Assembly: GCF_000184345.1 (NCBI RefSeq)
Contig: NC_017583.1
Span: 744,001 to 808,000, forward strand
Source of the DNA: Spirochaeta thermophila DSM 6578
GTDB lineage: Bacteria; Spirochaetota; Spirochaetia; Winmispirales; Winmispiraceae
Length of the DNA stretch: 64,000 nt
Reading direction: 5' to 3'
Every line of letters begins with the position of its first letter. Positions within the stretch are counted from its first letter, which is position 1. Both the position numbers and the translations under genes were made by a program. The notes under the pieces were generated by a model. That model saw only the letters and a list, made by a program, of their open reading frames with translations, made no database searches and was not told the DNA's origin. Positions 9,295 to 17,566 of this stretch are shown here, one piece after another.

Positions 9295-10368
9295 TCAGTC
9301 ATGGATGAGGATCCCTGCGGCGTAGGCTGCACCGTAGAGCGAGATGCTGTAGTCGGTGATGATGTACACCGGGATGCGGGAGAGCACCGCCCGGATGTTG
9401 GGTCTGCAGTTCGCCTCGAAGGCCTCCATGAAGGCAGAGCTCTCCAGGAAGAGGGGGATGTTCTTCGCCGCGATCCCGCCCGCGAGGTAGAGGCCGGCGG
9501 TGGGCAGGAAGGTGAGGGCGAAGGCCGCGGCGACGTGCCCGTAGAGGCGGGCGAAGAGTTCCATGGTGCGGCGGCACCCCTCGTGCGAGCCGCGGTGCCG
9601 GGCGATGAGGGGGGGGCGGTCTTCAGGGGGGTGGGAGAGGATGGTGCGGGTGGTCTCGTCTTGCTCGATCCGGCCTGTCTCCACCAGGAAGGCGAAGAGG
9701 TTGGCAATCCCCTGTCCCGAGACCACCGCCTCGGCGTCGGGCGTGGGGGCGTAGCGGGAGGCGAGGTAGCGCCGGAGCGCATCCCCGTCTTCATCATCGG
9801 CCGGAAAGTCGATGTGGCCCCCCTCGGAGGGATAGGCGTGGAACTCCCCCCTGTCCTCCACGAGGAACCCCACGCCGAGCCCGGTCCCGGCTCCGATCAC
9901 GGCCCGCACCACCCCCCTCCTCGGAGGGATGCGCCCGTCCGTGTGGGGTATGGGCACGAGCTTCTCCTCGGCCTGGCGCTCCAGGATGGGTACCCCGTAG
10001 CAGATGGCCGAGAAGTCGTTGATGACCACCGTCTTCACCCCAAGATCCCTGTGTATGGCCTCGCCGTCGATGATCCAGGGGAGGTTGGTGAGGTGACACA
10101 CGTTCTCCTCCACCGGTCCTGCGCCGGATGCGCACAACCCGTGGATGTGGATCCCTGTCCCGAGGGTCTCCTGGATGTCCTCTATCACCTGCGAGAGGGC
10201 TTCCTCCAGGTTCGCGAGTTCCCTGCTCGCGAACTCCCAGTGGGCGAGCATGGCGAGTCGCCCGCCCTGTCGCTCGAAGAGGGCGATGTTGGTGTTGGTT
10301 CCTCCGATGTCGGCCGCGAGAAGCACGGCCCCTGCAGGCGGGTGTTGCGAAAACCATTCTCTCTTCAT
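9295..10368 (-). CDS. glk: Glucokinase
   Basis: A 357-aa glucokinase of the bacterial Glk type (PF02685) rather than ROK. The phosphate-binding motif near the N terminus is LAADIGGTNTNIALF, the sugar-binding and catalytic segment is VVINDFSAICYGVP with the catalytic Asp, and the second nucleotide motif is VIGAGTGLGVGFL. It phosphorylates glucose with ATP in the cytosol. The chosen ATG has no ribosome-binding site, but a promoter sits directly upstream with its -10 box ending 7 nt before the codon, suggesting a leaderless transcript. It is first in the operon with the uridylyltransferase and hisI. Confidence 0.9.
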   Translation of the reverse strand: MKREWFSQHPPAGAVLLAADIGGTNTNIALFERQGGRLAMLAHWEFASRELANLEEALSQVIEDIQETLGTGIHIHGLCASGAGPVEENVCHLTNLPWIIDGEAIHRDLGVKTVVINDFSAICYGVPILERQAEEKLVPIPHTDGRIPPRRGVVRAVIGAGTGLGVGFLVEDRGEFHAYPSEGGHIDFPADDEDGDALRRYLASRYAPTPDAEAVVSGQGIANLFAFLVETGRIEQDETTRTILSHPPEDRPPLIARHRGSHEGCRRTMELFARLYGHVAAAFALTFLPTAGLYLAGGIAAKNIPLFLESSAFMEAFEANCRPNIRAVLSRIPVYIITDYSISLYGAAYAAGILIHD

Positions 10369-10375
10369 GGAAAAA

Positions 10376-10403
10376 ATTATGCACACAGGGGAAGAAATTG
10401 CAA
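10376..10403 (-). promoter_or_regulatory. Sigma70-like promoter of glk
   Basis: Minus strand TTGCAA, 16-nt spacer, CATAAT; the -10 ends 7 nt before the glk ATG, predicting transcription from the start codon. Confidence 0.5.
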
Positions 10404-10481
10404 GGAGGATGACGTACGCCCCTTCACCGTAGTATGGTGGTGCGTGCGTGTAGACCACGTGGAGAGAAAGGAGTGATGCGT

Positions 10482-11003
10482 ATGCTGCATGCGATAGGAG
10501 AAAGGGTCCCCCGGATGGACGAGACCGCCTTCGTGGCGTGGAACGCAGAGGTGTGCGGGAGCGTGGATCTCGGCCCCCATGCCTCCGTGTGGTTCGGCGC
10601 CTCGGTCCGGGCCGATATCGCCCCCATCACCATTGGGGCCCATACCAATGTCCAGGACAACGCGAGTGTGCATGTGGACGTGGACCTTCCGGTGGTCATC
10701 GGCTCCTATGTGACGATAGGGCACAACGCGGTGATCCACGGGTGCACCATAGGGGACGGATCCCTCATCGGGATGGGCGCCGTGGTCCTGTCGGGCGCGG
10801 TCATCGGGGAGGAGAGCCTCGTGGGGGCAGGCGCCCTTATCACCGAGGGCAAGGAGTTCCCCCCCCGCTCGCTCATCCTGGGGAGCCCGGCCCGCGTGAT
10901 GCGCTCCCTCACCGATGAGGAGGTGGCGCGCATCCGTCAAAACGCCCTCCTCTACGCCGATCTTGCCCGCTCTGCACGGGAGGAGTACCGCGAGGTGCGG
11001 TGA
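10482..11003 (+). CDS. Gamma-carbonic-anhydrase-like hexapeptide protein
   Basis: A 173-aa left-handed beta-helix protein built of hexapeptide repeats. It keeps the gamma-carbonic-anhydrase active-site pattern: RAD (Arg and Asp at the trimer interface), VQDN (Gln and Asn), and three zinc-ligand histidines in SVHVD and GHNAVIHGC. Proteins of this type form trimers, and members hydrate CO2 or are of unknown activity (YrdA/PaaY-like). ATG 10482 is preferred to the ATG at 10476 because GGAG then lies 8 nt rather than 2 nt away. It is divergent from glk and convergent with the ArsA-unit gene. Confidence 0.85.
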   Translation: MLHAIGERVPRMDETAFVAWNAEVCGSVDLGPHASVWFGASVRADIAPITIGAHTNVQDNASVHVDVDLPVVIGSYVTIGHNAVIHGCTIGDGSLIGMGAVVLSGAVIGEESLVGAGALITEGKEFPPRSLILGSPARVMRSLTDEEVARIRQNALLYADLARSAREEYREVR

Positions 11004-11067
11004 AGTGGCGTTGCGGTGAAACCTGCAGGGGCGAGCCCTTTGGAGCCGGTTCAAGAACACAGCCTCT

Positions 11068-11694
11068 TCATGCGAAGAACGAGGAGAGGTGCGGCAGGAG
11101 GGCGGAGAGGAGACGCTGTATCCTCCCCCTCACCGGCTCCATGAACAGGTAGAAGTTCCTGTTGTCCGCATACACGCAGAAGTGGTGGAGGCCTTCCACA
11201 TCGGGCAGCCGCGATGCGAGTTCCTTGAGCCGGTCGGCTATCTTCTTCCTGTCGTAGAGCAGGACGTAAGACTTTCCACCGCAGGTGATGCGCTCCTCGG
11301 TGAGGGCGGCTCTGTTGGGGATGGTGCGAAGGAGTTTCCGGTAGTAGGGTTCGTGCACCAGGTGGCCTTCGCCCAAGAGGGGCCTGTCCGTGAACAACGT
11401 GAGGAAGTACCTGTCCCTGTGGCCCAGAAGCAAGGAGAAGGGGAGATAGAGGATGGACTGTCTCGGCAGGAGGGTGAAGGTCCCCTTCGCCTCGGTAAAC
11501 GGTGCTTTGAGCCGGTAGGTGAAGTGGTACCCTATGGTACCGCCGATGTTCACATAGTGCGTGTCCTCAGGGGTGAGCACCTCTTCGGTCTCCTGAGCAA
11601 TGAACCCGCTCATCCACCGGTTCTTCCTCCTCCCCCAGAAGTAGGCCGCCGTGGCGGTGATTCCCAGTACGAGGATGGGTATGAGGTAGTTCAT
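11068..11694 (-). CDS. Membrane-anchored protein of unknown function, ArsA unit
   Basis: A 208-aa protein with one N-terminal hydrophobic segment (residues 3-20) followed by KRK-type positive charge, then a soluble domain of about 180 residues with alternating beta-strand-like segments. I recognise no family. Its ATG overlaps the stop of the upstream ArsA-type ATPase (ATGA), so it is the third gene of a unit with a small membrane protein and the ATPase. Inference: the three work together, with the ATPase acting on or at this membrane protein. The 64 bp after it to the convergent carbonic-anhydrase gene hold only a weak GC hairpin. Confidence 0.65.
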   Translation of the reverse strand: MNYLIPILVLGITATAAYFWGRRKNRWMSGFIAQETEEVLTPEDTHYVNIGGTIGYHFTYRLKAPFTEAKGTFTLLPRQSILYLPFSLLLGHRDRYFLTLFTDRPLLGEGHLVHEPYYRKLLRTIPNRAALTEERITCGGKSYVLLYDRKKIADRLKELASRLPDVEGLHHFCVYADNRNFYLFMEPVRGRIQRLLSALLPHLSSFFA

Positions 11695-12617
11695 GACTGC
11701 TCCTTGCGCACGTGGTCGATGATCCGATCCACCAGCTCCCTTACCGGGAGCCGATCCGGATGGAGGGTCTCGTCTTCAGTGAAGGGTATCCGCACTACAG
11801 GGATACTACGAAAGGTACTCTTGATTTTCCTCTCCCACACGCCGTCCGCTTCCCTCGCCTTGTTGTGGCACACCACGGCGATGGGGATCCTCAGCCCTGC
11901 GAGTTCTTCCCTGATGCGGATCGACTCCCTGAGGCTCAGCTCGTCAGGATTCACCACCAGGACCACGGTGCTGCGGGCGAGGAAGAGCTCCCGCAGCGAT
12001 GCGAGCCTCCGCTGGAGTCCGAGGAGCCTGTGGTAGAGCTGGTCTTCTTCTGGTCTACGGGCCCCCCGTACCGGAGCCTCCGGGTCGAGCCTCAGGACGG
12101 TCTGCCTCCTCTCGAGGATGGCCTTGCGCAGGCCTTTGAGACCCTCGAGCCACTTCTCGGAGAGGAAGGGGAGGGCGAGGAATCTGAGGGTGAGGGCCGT
12201 AGGCGGGGTATCGAAGACCACGAGGTCGTATGCCTGGTGTCGACTCACGATCTCCTCGATGGCCCAGAGCAGGGCATACTCCTCGGTACCCGGAGAGTAG
12301 CGGAGGAGAGAGAAGTAGGAATCGAGGGATGCGACACTCGTATAGGCGTAGGTGCTCGAGAGTTCCTTCCTGAGCGAGGCGAGGTAGCGGGCGATCCACT
12401 TCCCCACGTCTATCTCCATGGCCGAGAGGTGCTCTCCGACCTTCGAGGGGTTCTCGCGCAGCGATGTGCCGAGCACGTCGCCCAGGTTGTGGGCGGGGTC
12501 GAGGGAGACGGCGAGCACGTCCATGCCTCCCCATGTGGCGCATCCTGCAGCAAAGGCACTGGCGGTGGTGGTTTTTCCCACCCCGCCCTTCCCGAGGAAG
12601 AACACGGCCTGTTTCAT
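11691..12617 (-). CDS. ArsA/GET3-type P-loop ATPase
   Basis: A 308-aa ATPase of the ArsA/Get3 (SIMIBI) class. The deviant Walker A is FLGKGGVGKTTTA at residues 8-20, with the signature Lys. DPAHNLGDVLG matches the switch I/A-loop motif of ArsA proteins (usually DPAHSLSD), and VVFDTPPTALTLRFL is the switch II region (DTAPTGHTLRLL in the family). The Cys residues that bind arsenite in ArsA are not evident, and no arsB or arsR is nearby, so arsenite export is unlikely. The start has AAAGGAG 6 nt upstream. It lies 11 bp after a small membrane protein and overlaps the next gene. Confidence 0.85.
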   Translation of the reverse strand: MKQAVFFLGKGGVGKTTTASAFAAGCATWGGMDVLAVSLDPAHNLGDVLGTSLRENPSKVGEHLSAMEIDVGKWIARYLASLRKELSSTYAYTSVASLDSYFSLLRYSPGTEEYALLWAIEEIVSRHQAYDLVVFDTPPTALTLRFLALPFLSEKWLEGLKGLRKAILERRQTVLRLDPEAPVRGARRPEEDQLYHRLLGLQRRLASLRELFLARSTVVLVVNPDELSLRESIRIREELAGLRIPIAVVCHNKAREADGVWERKIKSTFRSIPVVRIPFTEDETLHPDRLPVRELVDRIIDHVRKEQS

Positions 12618-12628
12618 GCTGCTCCTTT

Positions 12629-12910
12629 CTAGTCCAGTTCGAGGAGGCTGATGAGGCCTCCCAGGGGATCCTGTGCAAAATCGGCGCGGGAGACCATGGT
12701 CCACAATTCCTCCTCCATGTGAGGGAGGAGTTCAAGGGTGAGGATGGGATTCGGCGAGGGGATGCCGATGAAACTCCCCAGTACGAGGAGCGCGAAGATG
12801 TTTTCCATTTCGGAGAGTTCGAAGAGGAGTATCTCCGTGGCCTTCCTCCTGTGGACCTGTGTGATCGTCTCCTTGAGGGTTGTGTATAGCCTTCTTAGCT
12901 TTCCTTTCAC
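12629..12910 (-). CDS. Small membrane protein upstream of the ArsA-type ATPase
   Basis: A 93-aa protein starting with GTG after GGGGGAGG. It has a basic amphipathic N-terminal half (KLRRLYTTLKETITQVHRRK) and one hydrophobic segment around residues 45-62 (ALLVLGSFIGIPSP), then an acidic tail ending in LISLLELD. I know no family. Only 11 bp separate it from the ATPase gene, so they form one operon. A tail-anchored or peripheral partner for the ATPase is an inference from position and topology. Confidence 0.6.
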   Translation of the reverse strand: MKGKLRRLYTTLKETITQVHRRKATEILLFELSEMENIFALLVLGSFIGIPSPNPILTLELLPHMEEELWTMVSRADFAQDPLGGLISLLELD

Positions 12911-12936
12911 GCCGCCTCCCCCGATCGAGCGAAGAA

Positions 12937-12958
12937 GGGGGGTCGTGCACGACCCCCC
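12937..12958 (-). terminator. Perfect 22-bp palindrome between cstA and the ArsA unit
   Basis: An 11-bp arm GGGGGGTCGTG is followed directly by its complement. On the minus strand it follows the cstA stop by about 30 bp and is trailed by TTCTTCGCTC, a weak U-tract, so it is probably the cstA terminator. A loop-free palindrome could also be a protein-binding operator for the ArsA unit 27 bp downstream. Confidence 0.55.
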
Positions 12959-12990
12959 GATGTATGTCTGCGTATGTCTGCACGTCCACC

Positions 12991-14680
12991 TTATACCGAG
13001 GCTCCCTGTTCCCGGAAGTGGCGGAAGAAGCCGACCATGATCACCACGTTGAGGATGAGCATCACGATGTTGATGGTCCCCACGATGATGCCCGTACTCA
13101 CCTTGAGGGCATTGGTGAAGTCGCCGAAGTACGTGGGTACGATGACGATTTCGTACCAGATGAGGCCGGCGGTGACCGTGATCCAAAGGAAGATGGCCGG
13201 GATGAAGACCAGGTTGGTATATTTGGGGTTGAGCTTCTTCTTCACCCAGATGGTGGCGGTAAGCATGGCGATGGAAGCGATGAGCTGGTTCGCACCCGAG
13301 AAGGCGGGCCAGAGCCTGGTGTAGCCGCCCGAGGAGGCGAGGAGCAGGCCGATGGCCGCCACCACGAAGGAGGCGATCCACTTGTTCTGGAAGATGCCGT
13401 AGAGCCCGGGCGAGCGATCCTTGAGCGGGAGGGCGAGCTCGTGGAGGATGTATCGTCCGAGCCTGTTGGTGGTGTCCAGCGTGGTGAGGGCGAAGGAGCT
13501 TACCCAGAGGGCCGCGAACAGCTGCATGAAACTGGCCGAGAGGAAGGGAATGGTGCCGCTCACCATGGCCCCGTAGGACTTCACGAACCTGTCGAGGGGC
13601 CCTGCCGCAAGCACCTTCGCAGGATCGCCGAACACCTCGTTCCCGAAGGTGGCAATGGAGACGATGACCAGTGTCGAGAGGAACCCCTCGGTGAGCATGC
13701 CGCCGTAACCCACGAAGAGGGCGTCCTTCTCTTCCCTGAGTTGTTTCGAACTGGTACCCGAGGCCACCAGGGAGTGGAATCCCGAGAGGGCGCCGCAGGC
13801 GATCACCAGGGGCACGGTGGGCCAGAAGGGCGACGGTTGTCCTCCTATCACCTTGGCGGAGAAGGAGGTGTAGACGGGAAGCGAGTCGAAGCCCGAGAAC
13901 CCGATGAGTGCGGCGATACCTCCTGCGAGGAGTCCGAAGTAGAGGAGGAAGCTGTTGAGGTAGTCCCTGGGCTGGAGGAGGATGTTCACCGGCAGTGAGG
14001 CGGCGATGATGATGTACACGAAGATCACGAGGAACCAGGTGGTCTTCGTGGCTGGAATGGAGACCATGGATCCGAGCCAGAAGGAGACCACGATGAGGGC
14101 CGCGCCGATGATGGATCCGTACCCTATGCCCACCTTGGTGCGGTACATGATGAGACCGGTGAAGATGGCGGAGATACAGAAGAAAAGGAAGGTGGGGAAG
14201 AGGTGGGGATTGCTCGCGAACTGTCCTGCGACGATGTCTCCGAAGGCCGCGACCAGGAGGATGCACAGGAACAGGATGAACCATCCGAAGGCCTTTCCCG
14301 CCGCCTTGCCGATGAGATCCTGAGCCACGTACTGAACCGATCTCCCGTCATACCGCACCGAGACGGTGAGCGAGAGGTAGTCGTGGACCGCACCGATGAA
14401 GACGTTTCCGATCCAGATCCACAGAAGGCCCGGGAGCCATCCCCAGGCCACTGCCATGGCCGGACCGGTGATGGGACCCGCCCCTGCGATGGAGGCGAAG
14501 TGGTGCCCGAAGAGCACGTACTTGCTGGTGGGCACGTAGTCCACCCCGTCGTAGAGCCTCTTCGCAGGCGCTTCGGGTGCCTCGTGCGATCTGAGCAGCC
14601 GTTTCTGGATGTTACGTCCGTACGAAAAAATAGAAGATGAAGTAGAAAACGAGCGCTCCCAGGACGATCCAGGTACTCAT
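12991..14680 (-). CDS. cstA: Carbon starvation protein A (peptide/pyruvate transporter), with apparent N-terminal frameshift
   Basis: A CstA-family transporter with about 14 membrane segments. The family signature reads DGVDYVPTSKYVLFGHHF, then AGAGPITGPA. The long frame alone starts at a GTG at 14544, inside the signature, and lacks the first membrane helix. A second frame supplies it: an ATG at 14680 with AAGGAGG 6 nt upstream encodes MSTWIVLGALVFYFIF and runs into a stop. Joining the frames at the A6 run (plus strand 14625-14630) by removing one base gives a normal CstA N terminus continuing to YGRNIQKRLL. Either a real frameshift, a sequencing error in the homopolymer, or a +1 recoding site explains this. 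CstA proteins take up peptides or pyruvate during carbon limitation. Confidence 0.85.
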
Positions 14681-14711
14681 GGATCCCTCCTTATCAACTG
14701 ATTTTCTCAGC

Positions 14712-14741
14712 ATTATAACCCAGGTTTCTCGGATTGGTCAA
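14712..14741 (-). promoter_or_regulatory. Sigma70-like promoter of cstA
   Basis: Minus strand TTGACC, 18-nt spacer, perfect TATAAT, about 32 bp before the ATG at 14680. Its position supports translation from 14680 rather than from the GTG at 14544. The IS element ends 50 bp upstream of the -35 box. Confidence 0.75.
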
Positions 14742-14791
14742 AAAAAATGTGTTTTTCTCTACTTTCAGGTATGATCCGATAGAAAAAATTG

Positions 14792-15714
14792 GTGATTATC
14801 CATTATTTGCCACCCGGGAGTACTCTCTAAGTACCTCCAGCAGAAGCTCGAATAGATCCTCCTCCCTATGATTATACCGCCACTCCAATTCTTTCAAGTA
14901 GAGCGGAAAACGTTCTACACTCACCCCGTGATGCTGGAGCAGCCGCCCTTTCGCATAACTCCAAAACCCCTCTATCCCATTGATGTACACTTTCCCATTC
15001 GCAAATCGCTTCCCGTGATCAATCCGCTTGTGCCTGAATCCATAGCTCACAAGCCCATCATAGCTCTTGAACCGGTCGGTATACACAAGCGACCCCCGCT
15101 TCACTTTGGCCACTGCCAGTCGTACAAGCTCCTCCGCACTTACCTGCTCCACCACTTCCACCTGCACTTTTCCCCCTCGCTCAAGAATCCCAAACACAGG
15201 AATCTTCCCTGCCGCCCCTCTCCCCCTCTTCCCCTTTCTCTTTCCTCCAAAATAACTTTCGTCCATCTCTACTTCACCTTCGAGCAGGCTCTTCCCCTCC
15301 TTCTGGGTGTGGACCCATATCGCCTTCCGAAACAATGTGTAGAGCCTCAGCGTCACCTCATAGGAGAGCCGTAACTGCAAAGCCGCCTTGTGGGCGGTAA
15401 CTTCCATCTCAAAGAGCTTCATTGCCCACAGGATCTTCTCCCAGGAGAGCTTCATCCCCTCGAAGATGCTCCCTCGTCGTATGCTCCACTCTTTCCTGCA
15501 CTGGTAGCACTTGTACTTCTCTCGTCTCACCTCGCCTATATGCTCACTTCCACAGAAGGGACACCGGGTGTACGTGACGAGGAGTCCTTTCTCTCTCAGA
15601 TAGGAGACCGTTTTCTCTCTATCGCTTGCAAGTGTTGAAAGACTTACGACGTCCATATCCGTGCCACCTCTCTCTTCGGTATTATACCACAGGTGGCTCA
15701 AAAATGGTAATCAC
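14792..15714 (-). mobile_element. Insertion sequence, IS1595 family (ISXO2-like)
   Basis: A 923-bp element bounded by imperfect 23-bp terminal inverted repeats, 14792-14814 and the complement of 15692-15714. They match at 17 of 23 positions, with GTGATTA at the outer ends and CCACC at the inner ends. One transposase gene fills it; its stop codon lies inside the left repeat. Both flanks are A-rich, so an 8-bp target duplication cannot be read with confidence. It sits 10 bp after the malG-like stop and 50 bp upstream of the cstA promoter, and disrupts no gene. Confidence 0.8.
14796..15656 (-). CDS. IS1595-family transposase (ISXO2-like DDE)
   Basis: A 286-aa transposase. The N terminus holds a zinc ribbon (CPFCGSEH, then YKCYQCRKEW, about residues 26-52) and a helical DNA-binding part. 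The catalytic domain follows with EVEMDESYFGGKRKG, VYTDRFKSYDG and the C-terminal GIEGFWSYAKGRL, the DDE/N pattern of ISXO2-like enzymes. The ATG at 15656 has AGAGAGGTGG 7-8 nt upstream. The frame is open to a TTG at 15701 inside the terminal repeat, but that has no ribosome site. It appears intact and could be active. Confidence 0.92.
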   Translation of the reverse strand: MDVVSLSTLASDREKTVSYLREKGLLVTYTRCPFCGSEHIGEVRREKYKCYQCRKEWSIRRGSIFEGMKLSWEKILWAMKLFEMEVTAHKAALQLRLSYEVTLRLYTLFRKAIWVHTQKEGKSLLEGEVEMDESYFGGKRKGKRGRGAAGKIPVFGILERGGKVQVEVVEQVSAEELVRLAVAKVKRGSLVYTDRFKSYDGLVSYGFRHKRIDHGKRFANGKVYINGIEGFWSYAKGRLLQHHGVSVERFPLYLKELEWRYNHREEDLFELLLEVLREYSRVANNG

Positions 15715-15724
15715 AAAAAAATCA

Positions 15725-16684
15725 CTACTCTTTCACTCCTCCGGCGGAGAGTCCGGCCACCAGGCGTTTCTGGATCGCCATGAATATGGGGATCACCGGA
15801 AGGGCCGTGAGTACCGAAGCCGCCATGATCCTGTCCCATATCGCGTTTTTCGAATGATACAGGGACCTGAGGCCGAAGGGGAGGGTATACAGTTCTTTGT
15901 AGGATTTGAGGAACACACTCGCGAAGAGGTATTCGTTCCAGGCGATCATGAAGGCATAGATGAACACGGTGAAGAGGGCGGGGATCGACATGGGGATGAT
16001 GATCCGCCATATGGTGCCGAACCGGGAACATCCGTCGATGAGGGCCGCTTCCTCGATGGAGAAGGGGATGGTTCGGAAGTAGTTTCCCAGCATGTAGAGG
16101 GACACCGGAAGAGTCTGTACGAGATAGATGATGAGGAGGGCGGCGAGGGTGCCTCCGCTCGTCTGCAACCAGCCCATGCGTACGAAGATCTGGTAGAGGG
16201 GGATGAGCAGGAGGATTCCTCCGAACATGTAGACGAAGAGAACCCCGCGCTGGATGAGCCCCCTTCCCTTGTACCTCGTACGCGAGAAGGAATAGGCGCC
16301 GAAGGTGGCGATCAGGAGCGAGAGGAGCGCGGCCGACGAAGAGAGGAAGAGGGAGTTGCGGAAGTACTGGAGGAAGGGGAAGACATCACTCGTATCGCGA
16401 TACCGGGCGAGGATGGCCCTCTTCTGCTCTTCGGTGAGCTCCTGCTCCTCGAGGAGCCGCTTCACCGACTCGGGGACGTTCTTCAGTTCCTGTCCGATGT
16501 TGAGGAGCTCGGCGTAGGCCTCGAGGTTGAGTTTCCGGGGGATGAGGGAGGGGTTCCCCCAGTCCCACTGGTATTTCAGGGAGGTGGAGATCATCTGGAG
16601 GAAGGGGAAGAACGCGAAGAGCACGATCCCCACGACCAGGAGGAAGAACCCCAGGCTCTTCAGGATGTTCCGTTTCCTCACCAT
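15725..16684 (-). CDS. Sugar ABC transporter permease (MalG type)
   Basis: A 319-aa inner-membrane permease of the binding-protein-dependent carbohydrate uptake family (CUT1). It has six membrane segments, and the EAA motif that contacts the ATPase reads EEAALIDGCSRFGTIWRIIIP. An unusual charged stretch of about 60 residues between the first two helices, including LLEEQELTEEQKRAILARYR, probably forms a periplasmic hairpin. The start overlaps the stop of the partner permease. It is the last gene of a binding protein-permease-permease operon; no ATPase is encoded here, so a shared MsmX/MalK-type ATPase elsewhere must serve it. The IS element lies just beyond its stop. Confidence 0.92.
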   Translation of the reverse strand: MVRKRNILKSLGFFLLVVGIVLFAFFPFLQMISTSLKYQWDWGNPSLIPRKLNLEAYAELLNIGQELKNVPESVKRLLEEQELTEEQKRAILARYRDTSDVFPFLQYFRNSLFLSSSAALLSLLIATFGAYSFSRTRYKGRGLIQRGVLFVYMFGGILLLIPLYQIFVRMGWLQTSGGTLAALLIIYLVQTLPVSLYMLGNYFRTIPFSIEEAALIDGCSRFGTIWRIIIPMSIPALFTVFIYAFMIAWNEYLFASVFLKSYKELYTLPFGLRSLYHSKNAIWDRIMAASVLTALPVIPIFMAIQKRLVAGLSAGGVKE

Positions 16685-17559
16685 TTGAGTACCTTCCTCA
16701 CATAGAACAGTATGAAGATGATGAGGATGGAGAACTGTACCACGGCCAGGGCCGCACCTTTTCCGAGGTCGAGGGTGCCGGTGAACGCGGTGTAGTAGGT
16801 GTACACCGAGAGGACCTTCACGTTGGGGGCGAGGAGGAATATCTCCTCGAACTTGTTGAAGTTCCAGATGAAACGCAGCAGGATCACGGCGCCCATGACG
16901 AAGTAGAGCTCGGGGAGGGTCAGGTACCAGAACTTCTGGAGGGCCGAGGCACCGTCTATCTCAGCCGCTTCGTAGAGGTTCTGATCGATGGCCTGGAGCC
17001 GTGAGAGGAGCATGAGATAGGTGAAGGGGAAGTTCTTCCAGATGCTGAAGAGTACGGCCACCCATATTCCATTCTTGGGAGAGCCTATGAGGTTGATCCG
17101 TTCGGGAAGCAGGCGGAGCTGCTCCACCAGGGTGTGCATCACGATGCCGTTGACGGGGTCGAAGAGGAATTGCCAGGAGAATACCACGGAGATGAGCGGG
17201 GCCACGTAGGGAAGGAGGATGAGGCTCCGCACGAGCCCCCGGAGGGGGAATTCCCGGTTCATCACCAGGGCGACCAGGAGGCCCATGAGGGTGGTGCCCA
17301 GGGTCGTCCCTATCACGTAGACGATGGTGGTGTAGAAGGCTCCCCAGAACTCCCTGTCGAGGACGATATCGAGGTAGTTCTTGAAGCCGATGAAACGGTT
17401 CGCTTCGTAGACATGGACGTCGAAGAAACTCAGATAGATATTGTAGAGGATGGGATAGACGATGAGTCCCGTGATCACGAGAAGCGCGGGGAGGATGAGC
17501 ATCCTCCCCAGGAGCGCTTCCCGTTCCTCTATGCGGAGTTCCCGTTTCATGGCGATCAT
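16678..17559 (-). CDS. Sugar ABC transporter permease (MalF type)
   Basis: A 293-aa inner-membrane permease, partner of the MalG-type protein. It has six membrane segments, with the EAA loop EAAEIDGASALQKFWYLTLP near the C terminus. It lacks the large periplasmic P2 domain of E. coli MalF and is of the shorter UgpA/MsmF size. GAGG stands 5 nt before the ATG at 17559. It begins 7 bp after the binding-protein stop and overlaps the next permease start by 7 bp, so the three genes are translationally coupled. The sugar cannot be named from sequence. Confidence 0.92.
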   Translation of the reverse strand: MIAMKRELRIEEREALLGRMLILPALLVITGLIVYPILYNIYLSFFDVHVYEANRFIGFKNYLDIVLDREFWGAFYTTIVYVIGTTLGTTLMGLLVALVMNREFPLRGLVRSLILLPYVAPLISVVFSWQFLFDPVNGIVMHTLVEQLRLLPERINLIGSPKNGIWVAVLFSIWKNFPFTYLMLLSRLQAIDQNLYEAAEIDGASALQKFWYLTLPELYFVMGAVILLRFIWNFNKFEEIFLLAPNVKVLSVYTYYTAFTGTLDLGKGAALAVVQFSILIIFILFYVRKVLKW

Positions 17560-17566
17560 GCCGTCC

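Noticed and set aside
11003-11067. A GGTTCAAG stretch resembling a tRNA T-loop.
   Set aside because: No acceptor, D or anticodon stems can be drawn around it; no tRNA is supported anywhere in the window.
14620-14640. Programmed -1 frameshift at the cstA T6 run.
   Set aside because: The two cstA frames are joined by a +1, not a -1, shift, so the classical slippery heptamer mechanism does not fit; an indel is simpler.
14781-15722. Target-site duplication of the insertion sequence (A-rich 8-mers on both sides).
   Set aside because: Both flanks are runs of A and the exact element ends are uncertain by a base or two, so similarity is not informative.
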